Of a stretch of 27,228 nucleotides of DNA, positions 1 to 6,254 are shown one piece after another. The notes below the pieces were generated by a model. The model saw only the letters and a list, made by a program, of their open reading frames with translations. It was not told the DNA's origin and did not search any database. Both the position numbers and the translations under genes were made by a program. Each line of letters starts with the position of its first letter. Within the stretch, counting starts at the first letter, position 1. Source of the DNA: CALLPQ01 sp964479275 (GTDB taxonomy: Bacteria; Pseudomonadota; Alphaproteobacteria; Caulobacterales; Parvularculaceae); NCBI GenBank assembly GCA_964479275.1, contig CAYZLR010000044.1, positions 1 to 27,228 of the forward strand, read 5' to 3'.

Positions 1-123
1 GAAATCAATTTTCCTGAGGAACCTCGGATCTACAATACGTTCGACGCTCATCGCCCGCTTCAAATAGAGTGCGGCGTCAGAGATGTTGTTGGCAGCTCTA
101 CAGTCGATTCTCGGTAAATTCAT
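1..123 (-). CDS. Possible N-terminal part of an unidentified ORF running off the left edge
   Basis: An ATG at 123-121 on the minus strand opens a frame of 41 codons that reaches base 1 without a stop. The peptide contains the stretch SDAALYLKRAMSVERIVDP, which looks like a plausible folded helix, but I do not recognise the family. It overlaps the end of a decayed hipA fragment in another frame, so it may be a chance frame in a scarred region or the start of a displaced gene. Sequence further left would decide. Confidence 0.2.
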   Translation of the reverse strand, partial: MNLPRIDCRAANNISDAALYLKRAMSVERIVDPRFLRKIDF

Positions 124-289
124 CAAGCGCCTGCCGCTTGGCAATCTTCTTAGTGTAGCGCGTGCTTAGCTTGAGATAAGCGGTTTTTGGGAGTTGATCA
201 CAACGCGCGGAAAACTCGGTGGCTGTTGGGTTGCGGTGCAGGCGGAGCGCTTGGGTAGGCTTGTCTTGCAGGTAGAACTTTCGCGCGCC
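98..289 (-). pseudogene. Decayed hipA fragment (catalytic to post-catalytic part)
   Basis: Reading the minus strand from about 289 to the stop at 100-98 gives a peptide that lines up with residues about 303-350 of the intact HipA encoded at 538-1797. The clearest block is STRYTKKIAKRQALDE against SARYAMKIAKRRTLDE, preceded by TEFSARCD against TELSPLYD. The conserved YD of the kinase metal site has become CD, there is no start codon in front, and the frame ends just after the block. This is therefore a relic of a second, diverged hipA copy and not a working gene. The neighbouring intact hipBA makes a past duplication, or independent acquisition of two modules, the likeliest origin. Confidence 0.6.
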
Positions 290-306
290 TTTTTGTAAGC
301 TCTCGC

Positions 307-564
307 ATGATCAAACTTCGCGAAATCGACAATGAAAATACGGCGCTCCAGTTGTCGCCGATGATCTGCTCGGCTGAAAGTTTGCTTTCTTACCTCATCA
401 AGCACGACGAGATCGGCTTGACCAAAGCGAAAGCCTTCCAGCGTAAATTTGTGCACTGGGCGGCAGCGAATTTTGAATGGCCAGGGTTTGAAGAAATTAA
501 GTTTGCCTTCGCCTATGCGAGTTTCGTTAAGCGCAATCTATTTCAGTGCTTCCAGAACACTTGA
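307..564 (+). pseudogene. Truncated conserved hypothetical protein (N-terminal piece)
   Basis: The plus-strand frame from 307 encodes 85 residues. The middle part (YLIKHDEIGLTKAKAFQRKF, then VHWAA and WPGF) resembles, from memory, the start of a proteobacterial family of uncharacterised proteins in which 'GLTKxxAFxRKFVxWAA' precedes a much longer C-terminal region. Here the resemblance stops around base 500 and the frame runs into the 3' end of hipA on the other strand. The simplest reading is a gene cut short when the hipBA segment arrived or was rearranged. The true start may lie further left. Function unknown; the family recall is unverified. Confidence 0.4.
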
Positions 565-1797
565 TGCGCGCGATTTTACTGTGTTGGCATAACTCGTAGC
601 GAGGCGTGCACGATCTTCTGGTAAAGCCAGGGCCTCCAGGCTTGTCCCAACTTTTTCGAGAATAGCTTGCGCGATCTCACCGACGCGGCGCTTCACATAG
701 GGCGGTCGCATTTCTATGTCCTCGGCGAATTTGCTCCAATCATCAGCGCTGATCTCATCGAGCGTTCGGCGTTTGGCGATCTTCATGGCGTAACGCGCGC
801 TAAGGTCTGGATAGGCGATGGTTGAAAGCAGATCATAGAGTGGAGAAAGCTCTGTACCCGTTTGTTTGTGGAGCAAGCTAAAGTTTTTTGCGTGGGCGTC
901 AGCATTGCCAATGATTGTGTTGAAGAGTGCAGCATCAAGCAGCTTGAGCGTTTCGGCTGCAGGGCGCGCCGTTGCGCGGCGGACGAGCGCGAAGCAATCC
1001 CTGAATAAGGGGCCGCCATCGGCGGCGTATTTCTGCGCTGAAGTCTTGCCAAGCGCCTGGCAAAAATCTTCCTGATGAAGCCTATGAAAGTTCTCGTTTT
1101 CGGTCAGCCTGCGATCATAGCGCTCGATAAGTAGAAATCGCGTATCTTCTAGTGCGTGATACTCAGTGTTCGCAACATCCAGGCCGATCCGGCCAGCCAA
1201 TGTCATGCAAAGGGCTTCATTTTCGGCGGTGCCGTCAAAGCGAGTAATTGCCGGTTTCAGAATATGTGTTGTGGGTTGGCCCGGAACGGGAAGCGTGACT
1301 TTGCCGTCGATGAGGGTAACGGGGAGTTTGGATTGCGCGCCCGCGAGCGATAGCCGCAAGCCCGCTTGCCCCCCGGCAAGCATGGGCCGCGTGGGTAGCC
1401 GTTTGATCAGTTCGACGAGTTGTTCGTCTGATAAGGGCGTATTTATCGGAGCGCTTTGGTGTGTCGGCGGCGTTTCACCGGCAGGCCAGATTTCCAAGGC
1501 ACCAGCGATGTCGCCGCCTAACTCTTCGAGCAAACGAAATTCATTACGTTCTGAAACACCAAGCGCTTGTGCAATGGCTGTACGTTGTGCAGCTTCGGGT
1601 AACAGCCCTTCAAAGAAGGGGAGTGTTTCGCGCCGGTTAAATGGTTCGGCCCGCAAGGGCAGGGACACCGATATGGAGCGTGCATCCTGTGATGTGAGCC
1701 ATGTGTTTGTATAGGTAAATTCCGGTTCGCCATATTGGTTTAAGGCCAAATCGCCGACAAGCTTGCCATCCCACCAGACGGATAAGTGTTTGCCCAT
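538..1797 (-). CDS. hipA: HipA-type serine/threonine kinase toxin
   Basis: The 419-residue product has the full HipA layout: an N-terminal HipA subdomain (residues 1-105, ending LGGDIAGALEIWP) and a kinase fold. Visible functional positions match those known for E. coli HipA: Ser150 in the SLAGAQSK loop (autophosphorylation site in the family), Lys181 in ILKP (ATP binding), Asp300 and Asn305 in NADAHAKN (catalytic base and metal), and Asp322 in YDLL. HipA toxins phosphorylate aminoacyl-tRNA synthetases (GltX in E. coli) and stop growth; which substrate this one uses cannot be read from sequence. The start codon overlaps the hipB stop by one base (TAATG), so the two are translationally coupled and probably autoregulated by HipB. 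All key residues are present, so I expect an active toxin. Confidence 0.92.
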   Translation of the reverse strand: MGKHLSVWWDGKLVGDLALNQYGEPEFTYTNTWLTSQDARSISVSLPLRAEPFNRRETLPFFEGLLPEAAQRTAIAQALGVSERNEFRLLEELGGDIAGALEIWPAGETPPTHQSAPINTPLSDEQLVELIKRLPTRPMLAGGQAGLRLSLAGAQSKLPVTLIDGKVTLPVPGQPTTHILKPAITRFDGTAENEALCMTLAGRIGLDVANTEYHALEDTRFLLIERYDRRLTENENFHRLHQEDFCQALGKTSAQKYAADGGPLFRDCFALVRRATARPAAETLKLLDAALFNTIIGNADAHAKNFSLLHKQTGTELSPLYDLLSTIAYPDLSARYAMKIAKRRTLDEISADDWSKFAEDIEMRPPYVKRRVGEIAQAILEKVGTSLEALALPEDRARLATSYANTVKSRASSVLEALK

Positions 1798-2009
1798 TAG
1801 CTCGGTCCACCCGGAGCTATGAGCGTCAATTCGATTCCCAATGCTTGTAGGACCGACAAGACTTTACCGATCTGCGCGGTCTCCTTGCCGCTCTCAAGCT
1901 CTATCAGGAAGCGGACACCCACATTGGCTGCTGCGGCCAATTCGTCCTGACGCAAGCCTTGTTGTTTCCTGGTGACGCGAATGGTTTTACCTATGTCTGC
2001 TGTGATCAT
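1797..2009 (-). CDS. hipB: HipB-type antitoxin, XRE-family DNA-binding protein
   Basis: This 70-residue protein has a helix-turn-helix of the XRE/Cro type at about residues 8-50 (IRVTRKQQGLRQDELAAAA, then VGVRFLIELESGK) followed by a short tail (LQALGIELTLIAP), the usual HipB architecture. HipB neutralises HipA and represses the operon as a dimer; HipA acts as co-repressor. It is the first gene of a two-gene operon, with hipA starting in its stop codon. The DNA just upstream carries three related inverted repeats that are good candidates for its binding sites, the nearest only 6 bases before the start codon. Identification rests on the HTH, size and partner gene. Confidence 0.9.
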   Translation of the reverse strand: MITADIGKTIRVTRKQQGLRQDELAAAANVGVRFLIELESGKETAQIGKVLSVLQALGIELTLIAPGGPS

Positions 2010-2014
2010 GACCT

Positions 2015-2130
2015 ATCTTCCTTATCGGGAAGATATAGTTGATTCGGGCTAATATCAAGTTAAATGTTCCCGAACGGGAATGAAATCAGTAAAATAGCTG
2101 AGTGGTATTAAAAAATTCCTGAACGGGAAT
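2015..2130 (-). promoter_or_regulatory. hipBA operator array: three TTCC-N6-GGAA palindromes
   Basis: Three inverted repeats share the pattern TTCC-N6-GGAA: 2018-2031 (extended to ATCTTCC-N6-GGAAGAT at 2015-2034), 2067-2080 (TTCCCGAACGGGAA) and 2116-2129 (TTCCTGAACGGGAA). Their centres are at 2024.5, 2073.5 and 2122.5, so the spacing is exactly 49 bp twice. Known HipB operators are inverted repeats repeated upstream of hipB (TATCC-N8-GGATA in E. coli), and these sit in the same place. The promoter of hipBA is presumably within this stretch. The inverted repeats are seen directly; HipB binding is inferred. Confidence 0.8.
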
Positions 2131-2200
2131 ATTAAAGTGGTCGCGCCGAACTCTCGCCATGATGGTGAGGCTAGGCATTTTCAGCTTTACTTTGGCGCGG

Positions 2201-2240
2201 AAATTGTCTACCAAAATGCAGTCAAATTGTCTACCAAAAT
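2201..2240. repeat. 17-bp perfect direct repeat, two copies 23 bp apart
   Basis: AAATTGTCTACCAAAAT occurs at 2201-2217 and again at 2224-2240. A looser match, TTCTACCGAAAA, lies further right near 2386-2397. Short tandem sites like these are typical of transposase- or regulator-binding sites at the end of a mobile element. Neither identity is proven, and no intact element is attached. Confidence 0.6.
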
Positions 2241-2288
2241 TGAAAAGTGAAAAATATAATTATATAAAAACAATGAGTTAAGAGATGG

Positions 2289-2311
2289 TTCGAGCCGTGT
2301 CACCCGCGCCA
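2289..2311 (+). other. tRNA 3'-end-like segment, possible attachment-site scar
   Basis: The bases at 2289-2311 fit the 3' end of a tRNA in exact register: a 7-base T-loop (TTCGAGC), 5 bases of T-stem, 7 bases of acceptor strand (CACCCGC), one discriminator base and CCA. The bases before it do not complete the T-stem apart from one G-C pair, and no tRNA body is visible to the left. Integrases often leave such a copy of a tRNA tail at the far end of an inserted island. It could also be coincidence. Confidence 0.35.
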
Positions 2312-2438
2312 TTTTTGCTAACATTTCCTCAAATAACACATTGTTAAATAAGGGAATTATCAACCCCTTGACGTGCTGTTGGGTTTTCTACCGAAAAGTG
2401 TGGGTAGTATTCTTGTACTGCAGGGTATCGGTTGGGTT

Positions 2439-2482
2439 TTAAAAGCACCTCGACTTCAAATGGAATCGCTGAGGTGTTTTAA
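2439..2482. terminator. Hairpin with A- and T-rich flanks, possible bidirectional terminator
   Basis: The arms TTAAAA-G-CACCTC (from 2439) and GAGGTG-TTTTAA (to 2482) pair over 12 bp with one bulged base around a 19-base loop. The T-run on the right and the A-run on the left would allow termination in either direction. It lies in a gene-free stretch (2010-2568) that otherwise holds the operators, the direct repeats and the tRNA-like segment; I see no credible protein gene there. Confidence 0.35.
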
Positions 2483-2568
2483 GTCTTTCTTTTTTCGCAT
2501 TTATTGCAGTTCAACCGGTTCTCACAGACACGCAAAATGCTTTAGTCTGAGACGTTGCCGCTGAGTTT

Positions 2569-2778
2569 TCATAAAACTGTTCGGGTTTCTTCGCCCAGCA
2601 ATTGTTGACGTACTCTAAAGGGGTTAGTCGCGCGTAGCGTCGTCAATCTTTTTGCAAAGTTGTAGGCATCGGTGAGGGTGTTGAGGTGTTCGCGGAGCTG
2701 TTCATGTGATGTGCGGTAGTAGCGCATAGGCTTCAAATCTAGGCTGCACGCGGCTTGTTTGAGTTTCATGATTGGCAC
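2569..2778 (-). pseudogene. IS481-type transposase C-terminal remnant
   Basis: The minus-strand frame contains HEQLREHLNTLTDAYNFAKR followed by LTTLRATNPF. This matches the well-known end of IS481-family transposases, where 'LREHL...F..AYNFAKRLKTL.G.TPYE' follows the DDE core. The catalytic core and N-terminus are absent and the last 20 residues do not fit the family, so only a C-terminal scrap remains. The apparent start at 2778 is not a real start. It meets the IS30 remnant back to back near 2770. Confidence 0.6.
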
Positions 2779-3030
2779 TTAACTCTTGCTGAGCGTGAAG
2801 AAATCTCACGTGGGCTTGTGGCAGGGCATTCCCTACGCCACCTTGGAAGGGCGCCATTCGCGTTATGCGATGCCGGCCGAATTCTCCGGGCGACACACAC
2901 AGAAGGGAGCCAACGCGCTGATAAAACAGTCGAGAAAACTACCCAACAAGCACTGCAAATCTCTAACTTTGGACAGAGGCCATGAACCGGCAGATCATAA
3001 GCGTTTTGTGATGGAGACGAATATCGACGT
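2755..3030 (+). pseudogene. IS30-type transposase remnant with internal deletion and frameshift
   Basis: The first part (from 2773: LTLAEREEISRGLVAGHSLR) is the helix-turn-helix opening of an IS30-family transposase. A frame change near 2850 leads to AEFSGRHT, the residue block that normally follows the HTH, then to IKQSRKL and finally SLTLDRGHEPADHKRF with NIDVY (to about 3030), which is part of the DDE core. Roughly 150 residues that should separate the N-terminus from this core are missing, as is everything after the core. It is a dead element. Its 3' side abuts the end of the lipoprotein gene, so the element may have clipped or displaced DNA there. Confidence 0.7.
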
Positions 3031-3035
3031 TTACT

Positions 3036-3671
3036 CTACTCTAATGCCTCTTCAGTTTCGTTGAACGCGTCATTTGCTTGCGCAACGACAACGTCTAAAG
3101 CATTCTCCATAAGTGGCTTCATGTCTGTGTTTATGAAGCGCCGGACGATAGGGAGCTTGAAGCCTGCGTTGGGTCGCAGCGAGTATGTCCAAGTCAGTTG
3201 CGAACGCCCGTCTGGCAATACTTCCCAAGCTTGTTGGCCAAGTGCGTAATCAAGGTGTTTTCCAGAGGCCGCTGTAAAGTTCCAGACCTGATAGCGAAAC
3301 AGGTAGGGAAAATCATTCTTAATCACGCGCTCAAGCGTGTAGTGCCCATCAGAAAACTTCAATCTGCGAACGGCCCCTTCTTCGGGCCAGGTTCCGTGTA
3401 AAACCACAGTGTCTATAGGTTTTTTGATGTTTTGGGTTTCTTCCATTGCCGCAACTATTTTGTTGCCGTCTTCAATAAACGCGCGCAGGGGTTCCAGCGG
3501 GGCATTAAATATGCGTATTGCTTCGTGGGTTGCGTATCGTCCGTCTTTGATTTCAGGCGCGGTACCGTTATAGGTTGGCGGTTCTGAAGGTGGCGCTTGA
3601 TCACCTTTACAAGCGCTTAGTATGATGAGACTGGCGGCGATGCCGAGGAGAGTCAGTAATGTGCGTGACAT
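3036..3671 (-). CDS. Putative lipoprotein with SRPBCC-like (START-fold) domain
   Basis: This 211-residue product begins with a lipoprotein signal: a hydrophobic stretch and the lipobox LSAC with the modified Cys at position 21, then a Pro-rich linker. The rest has the look of a polyketide-cyclase/START-type domain (FRYQVWNFTAASGKHLDYAL, then WEVLPDGRSQLTWTYSLRPN and MKPLMENALDVV at the C-terminus). That fold binds hydrophobic ligands; no ligand can be assigned. The gene diverges from a marR gene across an 87-bp region with two matched palindromes, so the MarR protein probably controls it. The stop lies next to the IS30 remnant. Signal and lipobox are clear; the domain call is by pattern only. 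Confidence 0.75.
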   Translation of the reverse strand: MSRTLLTLLGIAASLIILSACKGDQAPPSEPPTYNGTAPEIKDGRYATHEAIRIFNAPLEPLRAFIEDGNKIVAAMEETQNIKKPIDTVVLHGTWPEEGAVRRLKFSDGHYTLERVIKNDFPYLFRYQVWNFTAASGKHLDYALGQQAWEVLPDGRSQLTWTYSLRPNAGFKLPIVRRFINTDMKPLMENALDVVVAQANDAFNETEEALE

Positions 3672-3697
3672 TGTCGGGTCCTTATAAATGTATTTTA

Positions 3698-3734
3698 TAC
3701 GAAGTTCGTAATGTTAAATAATACGAAATTCGTA
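3698..3734. promoter_or_regulatory. Twin MarR operator candidates between lipoprotein gene and marR
   Basis: Two inverted repeats of the form TACGAA-N-TTCGTA lie at 3698-3710 and 3722-3734, with centres 24 bp apart. The second extends to ATACGAAATTCGTAT (3721-3735). They fill the space between the two divergent starts, so binding by the adjacent MarR protein could repress both genes. Confidence 0.75.
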
Positions 3735-3758
3735 TAAATCAAGAGGTGTGAGAAAAAT

Positions 3759-4205
3759 TTGTCGAAACGACTTGATGAGCGCTTGCTAAAGAGCATCGGA
3801 ACTCTTTTGAATCTATTCATTGTCAATGAAGAACGGTTCCCATCCGCTGAAGGCCGCATGCGCTACAATCCGATAGACTTCCAGTCGCTGCGTTACATTC
3901 ATAGTCATCCTGAATGTCGGGGTGCTGATATTGCGCGGGCAATAGGTGTGGCGCCGACCACCCTGCAATCCGCGTTGGACCGGCTGATAAAGAATGGTTG
4001 GGTCAGAAGAGATCAGCATCCAACAAGCAAGCGCGCCAAAGCACATACACTAACAGAGGCAGGTGAAGACCTTCAATCAGCGATCTTGCGGCAAGACTTG
4101 GCAAATATGAAAATTATGCTCGGCGCACTGTCGAAAGATGAGCAAGAGCAAGCGGTCAAATTGATGGAAAAGATTGTGGTACACCTCGATCAGAATGGCG
4201 TGTAA
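3759..4205 (+). CDS. MarR-family transcriptional regulator
   Basis: The 148-residue protein has a winged-helix domain of the MarR type: FQSLRYIHSHPECRGADIAR is followed by APTTLQSALDRLIKNGWVRR (recognition helix and start of the wing) and the wing HPTSKRAKAHTLTEAGEDL. Such proteins repress genes until a small ligand, often a phenolic compound or oxidant, releases them. The start is TTG at 3759, preceded by AGAGG at 3742-3746; there is no in-frame ATG nearby. It diverges from the lipoprotein gene, and the operator-like repeats between them suggest control of that gene and of itself. The ligand is unknown. Confidence 0.88.
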   Translation: MSKRLDERLLKSIGTLLNLFIVNEERFPSAEGRMRYNPIDFQSLRYIHSHPECRGADIARAIGVAPTTLQSALDRLIKNGWVRRDQHPTSKRAKAHTLTEAGEDLQSAILRQDLANMKIMLGALSKDEQEQAVKLMEKIVVHLDQNGV

Positions 4206-4234
4206 ATCGATACATTGTATATGTCTAGCTCGCT

Positions 4235-4870
4235 TTAAGGCTCAATCAATGCGCACGTGGCGACGTCCACAAGGGCGCTTGCATCTGACCAGCCATATCC
4301 ACTTATAGTAATAAGATTATGGGCGATGCCGTGCAGTATACAGATGAGTCCATCAAGTTTCAGCTTCAGCATATCTGGCGAAATTTCCTTGTGTGCTTCC
4401 ATAATGGCGTTCGCGAAGACCTGATAGCGTGTGACAATCTCGGTATTGTCGACAAAAATACTGACCTCCGGTTGCGTCACGCCGTCTGCCATGAAGACGA
4501 GGCGATACTGTTCTGGTTGATTTAGCCAGTAATAAACATATGTGGTCGCCAATAAAGAGAGCTTCTCGCGCGGCGCAAGGTCTGTAAAGTTCAATGCGTC
4601 GAGCTGATCGAAGACCTGCCTGAACACATCCGCCCAAAGTGTGCGCAGAATGTCGATCCGGGCATCGTAATATTTGTAGAGCGTCATCGGCGAACACCCG
4701 ACATCCTTGGCAATCCGCCGCATAGAAACATGTGCGTAGCCTTCTGCTTGGAAGAGCCGCTTGGCCGAAGCAGCAATCTTTTCACGCATTTGTTGTTTCT
4801 TTTTATCTGATATGCCCGGTCGCCCAGGGCGCGCAGGTCTCGTCGCGTGTGTTTCGTTCCGTGAGTTCAT
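4235..4870 (-). CDS. TetR/AcrR-family transcriptional regulator
   Basis: This 211-residue protein carries a TetR DNA-binding domain after a basic, Pro/Arg-rich leader: IAASAKRLFQAEGYAHVSMR, then RIAKDVGCSPMTLYKYYDAR (recognition helix) at about residues 31-71. The remaining 140 residues form the helical ligand-binding and dimerisation part, resembling the WHG-type C-terminal domain (YVYYWLNQPEQYRLVFM). It diverges from the DUF2147-DUF4345-DUF1772 operon and converges on marR. An imperfect 16-bp palindrome lies between tetR and that operon, so control of the operon is likely. The inducer cannot be deduced. Confidence 0.88.
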   Translation of the reverse strand: MNSRNETHATRPARPGRPGISDKKKQQMREKIAASAKRLFQAEGYAHVSMRRIAKDVGCSPMTLYKYYDARIDILRTLWADVFRQVFDQLDALNFTDLAPREKLSLLATTYVYYWLNQPEQYRLVFMADGVTQPEVSIFVDNTEIVTRYQVFANAIMEAHKEISPDMLKLKLDGLICILHGIAHNLITISGYGWSDASALVDVATCALIEP

Positions 4871-4921
4871 GTCATCTACCTTTGCGGGTCGAGTCCTTGA
4901 CTCCTATCTTTTTAACGATTA

Positions 4922-4937
4922 AATATACGCGTAAATT
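4922..4937. promoter_or_regulatory. Candidate TetR operator, imperfect 16-bp palindrome
   Basis: AATATACGCGTAAATT is symmetric about ACGCGT except for one mismatched pair. It lies 52 bases upstream of tetR and 17 bases before the start of the divergent DUF2147 gene, where binding would block transcription of that gene. Assignment to the TetR protein is inferred from position. Confidence 0.4.
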
Positions 4938-4953
4938 AAATTTAAGGCAAGCT

Positions 4954-5397
4954 GTGAAAACATTATTTTTAATCTTTGCAATCGCTTTACTGATAGGAGA
5001 GGCCAAAGCCGACCCGCTCGATGTTTATGGCCTGTGGCTCACCGAAGCGGGTGACGGCCATGTGAACATTACCGATTGCGGTGATGGCACGCCGTGTGGT
5101 GCGCTTGTGTGGGTCGATCCTGCACAAACACCAATTAACCGCGACGTAAAAAATCCAGATTTAAAACTACGCAACCGCCCTTTGATTGGTGTGCCGATTA
5201 TCTGGGGGTATCGTGCAGGGCGCCGTATCTGGAGAAATGGCCGTATTTACAACCCGGACGATGGCAAGACGTTCGGCTCTTCACTTCAAAGGCTGGAGAA
5301 CGGCAATCTCAAGGTCAAAGGATGCCTCGGACCGCTCTGTGTCACCAATCTATGGACGCCGGTCAATCAGCTTGCCAGCGAGGAGGGGCGGACATGA
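4954..5397 (+). CDS. Secreted DUF2147-family protein
   Basis: I start this gene at GTG 4954, which gives 147 residues with a clean signal peptide (KTLFLIFAIALLIGEAKA, cleavage after AKA at about residue 19). A longer frame upstream would run through tetR DNA and lacks sense. The mature part begins DPLDVYGLWLTEAGDGHVNI and has Cys residues around DCGDGTPCGALVW, typical of DUF2147, a small periplasmic lipocalin-like family often found beside membrane-protein genes. Its role is not established. It is the first gene of an operon whose next gene starts in its stop codon (ATGA overlap), opposite tetR. Confidence 0.78.
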   Translation: MKTLFLIFAIALLIGEAKADPLDVYGLWLTEAGDGHVNITDCGDGTPCGALVWVDPAQTPINRDVKNPDLKLRNRPLIGVPIIWGYRAGRRIWRNGRIYNPDDGKTFGSSLQRLENGNLKVKGCLGPLCVTNLWTPVNQLASEEGRT

Positions 5398-5812
5398 CAA
5401 TGTTACTCAGAGGACTGCTCGCATGTATTGGCGCGGTGGTCATATGGCTTGGACTGAATATTAGTCTTGGCGGCATTGCGACACTTGGTTGGCAAGACGC
5501 TACAGAATTTTTTGCAATCACTGACGCACAAGTTTTTGTGGTACAGGACAATCATGTGCGTTTCATCGCCGGGGTCTGGACTGGTGTTGGCGTTTTTCTG
5601 ATCGCAGGCGCTGTGTTCCATATCGTTTGGCCCCTGTGCTGAAAGCCATGATGGCGCTTGTTTTCCTTGGTGGTCTTGCACGTCTGACAAGTGCTGGTCC
5701 GACCCTTTTGATGAGCGCCAAGATCGCGCCGTCATTGATTGCCGAATTATTGCTCTTTCCGCTCCTTGGCTGGTGGATACATAAAACGAACTGGAATCCC
5801 CCCAATGGTTGA
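5394..5812 (+). pseudogene. DUF4345-like membrane protein split by a frameshift
   Basis: Translation from ATG 5394 gives 82 residues with two membrane segments (GLLACIGAVVIWLGLNISLG and VWTGVGVFLIAGAVFH) and the DUF4345-type block DNHVRFIAGVW, then a stop at 5640-5642. The expected second half (RLAPVLKAMMALVFLGGLAR, and IAELLLFPLLGWW) continues in the overlapping frame from about 5615 to 5812. Together the halves make one protein of about 139 residues with four membrane segments, the normal size of the family. The frame changes between about 5613 and 5626. I see no slippery heptamer that would suggest programmed shifting, so a one-base indel (real or from sequencing) is likeliest. The first ATG overlaps the DUF2147 stop. 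Confidence 0.65.
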
Positions 5813-6254
5813 TATGGTTCAATTCTTTTCAACGCTTGTCCTCGGTCTTCTGGCCGGAAGTCTACTCACCGAGGCGATGATCCTCGTCCCCTATTGGCGA
5901 CGGATGGAACCAACGGCATTTTTTCAGCTTCATAGCAGCCTGGGCCCACACCTCTTTCGCTTCTTTGCGCCATTGACGATAGGGGCTGTAAGTCTGGCTG
6001 TCTCGGTTATGATCATTAACAAAGCAGCCAATGTGGCATGGCTTGTTTCGGCGGGGTTGTGCCTTGCCGCGCTTGCCATCTTTTTTATCTATTTTCGTGC
6101 GGCCAATAATCGGTTTGCGACCCATGACTTGCCGGAGGCTGCCCTTGCGGGCGAACTATCAAAATGGGCTACCTGGCACTGGCTAAGAACATTGATCATC
6201 ATAACGGCGCTTGGCGCTTCAATCCTCGGGCACACAGTTGAGGCCGGAGTATGA
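5805..6254 (+). CDS. DUF1772-like integral membrane protein
   Basis: Starting at ATG 5805 (or 5814) the product has about 149 residues and four predicted membrane helices: FFSTLVLGLLAGSLLTEAMI, LTIGAVSLAVSVMII, VAWLVSAGLCLAALAIFFIY and WLRTLIIITALGASILG. The polar part between helices 1 and 2 (PYWRRMEPTAFFQLHSSLGP) and the layout match the DUF1772 / anthrone-oxygenase-like family, whose bacterial members are mostly uncharacterised. It overlaps the end of the DUF4345 gene by 8 bases and is followed, in its own stop codon, by another membrane ORF, so it belongs to the operon facing tetR. Family call by pattern; function unknown. Confidence 0.75.
   Translation: MVDMVQFFSTLVLGLLAGSLLTEAMILVPYWRRMEPTAFFQLHSSLGPHLFRFFAPLTIGAVSLAVSVMIINKAANVAWLVSAGLCLAALAIFFIYFRAANNRFATHDLPEAALAGELSKWATWHWLRTLIIITALGASILGHTVEAGV

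Noticed and set aside
166..456. Minus-strand 96-codon ORF
   Set aside because: Overlaps the better plus-strand frame and the hipA relic in another frame; its peptide has no family resemblance.
1166..1714. Plus-strand 182-codon ORF antisense to hipA
   Set aside because: Composition (Ser/Ala/Pro/Arg-rich) is that of a shadow frame; hipA itself has all its motifs.
2373..2564. Plus-strand 63-codon ORF between hipBA and the IS remnants
   Set aside because: Low-complexity Phe/Ser/Arg-rich peptide that crosses the hairpin at 2439-2482; no start signal or family pattern.
4732..4953. Upstream extension of the DUF2147 ORF
   Set aside because: It would begin inside tetR and place 74 unrelated residues before a good signal peptide; GTG 4954 fits better.
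5394..5642. Programmed frameshifting in the DUF4345 gene
   Set aside because: No X-XXY-YYZ heptamer or strong downstream hairpin at the junction; a simple indel explains it.
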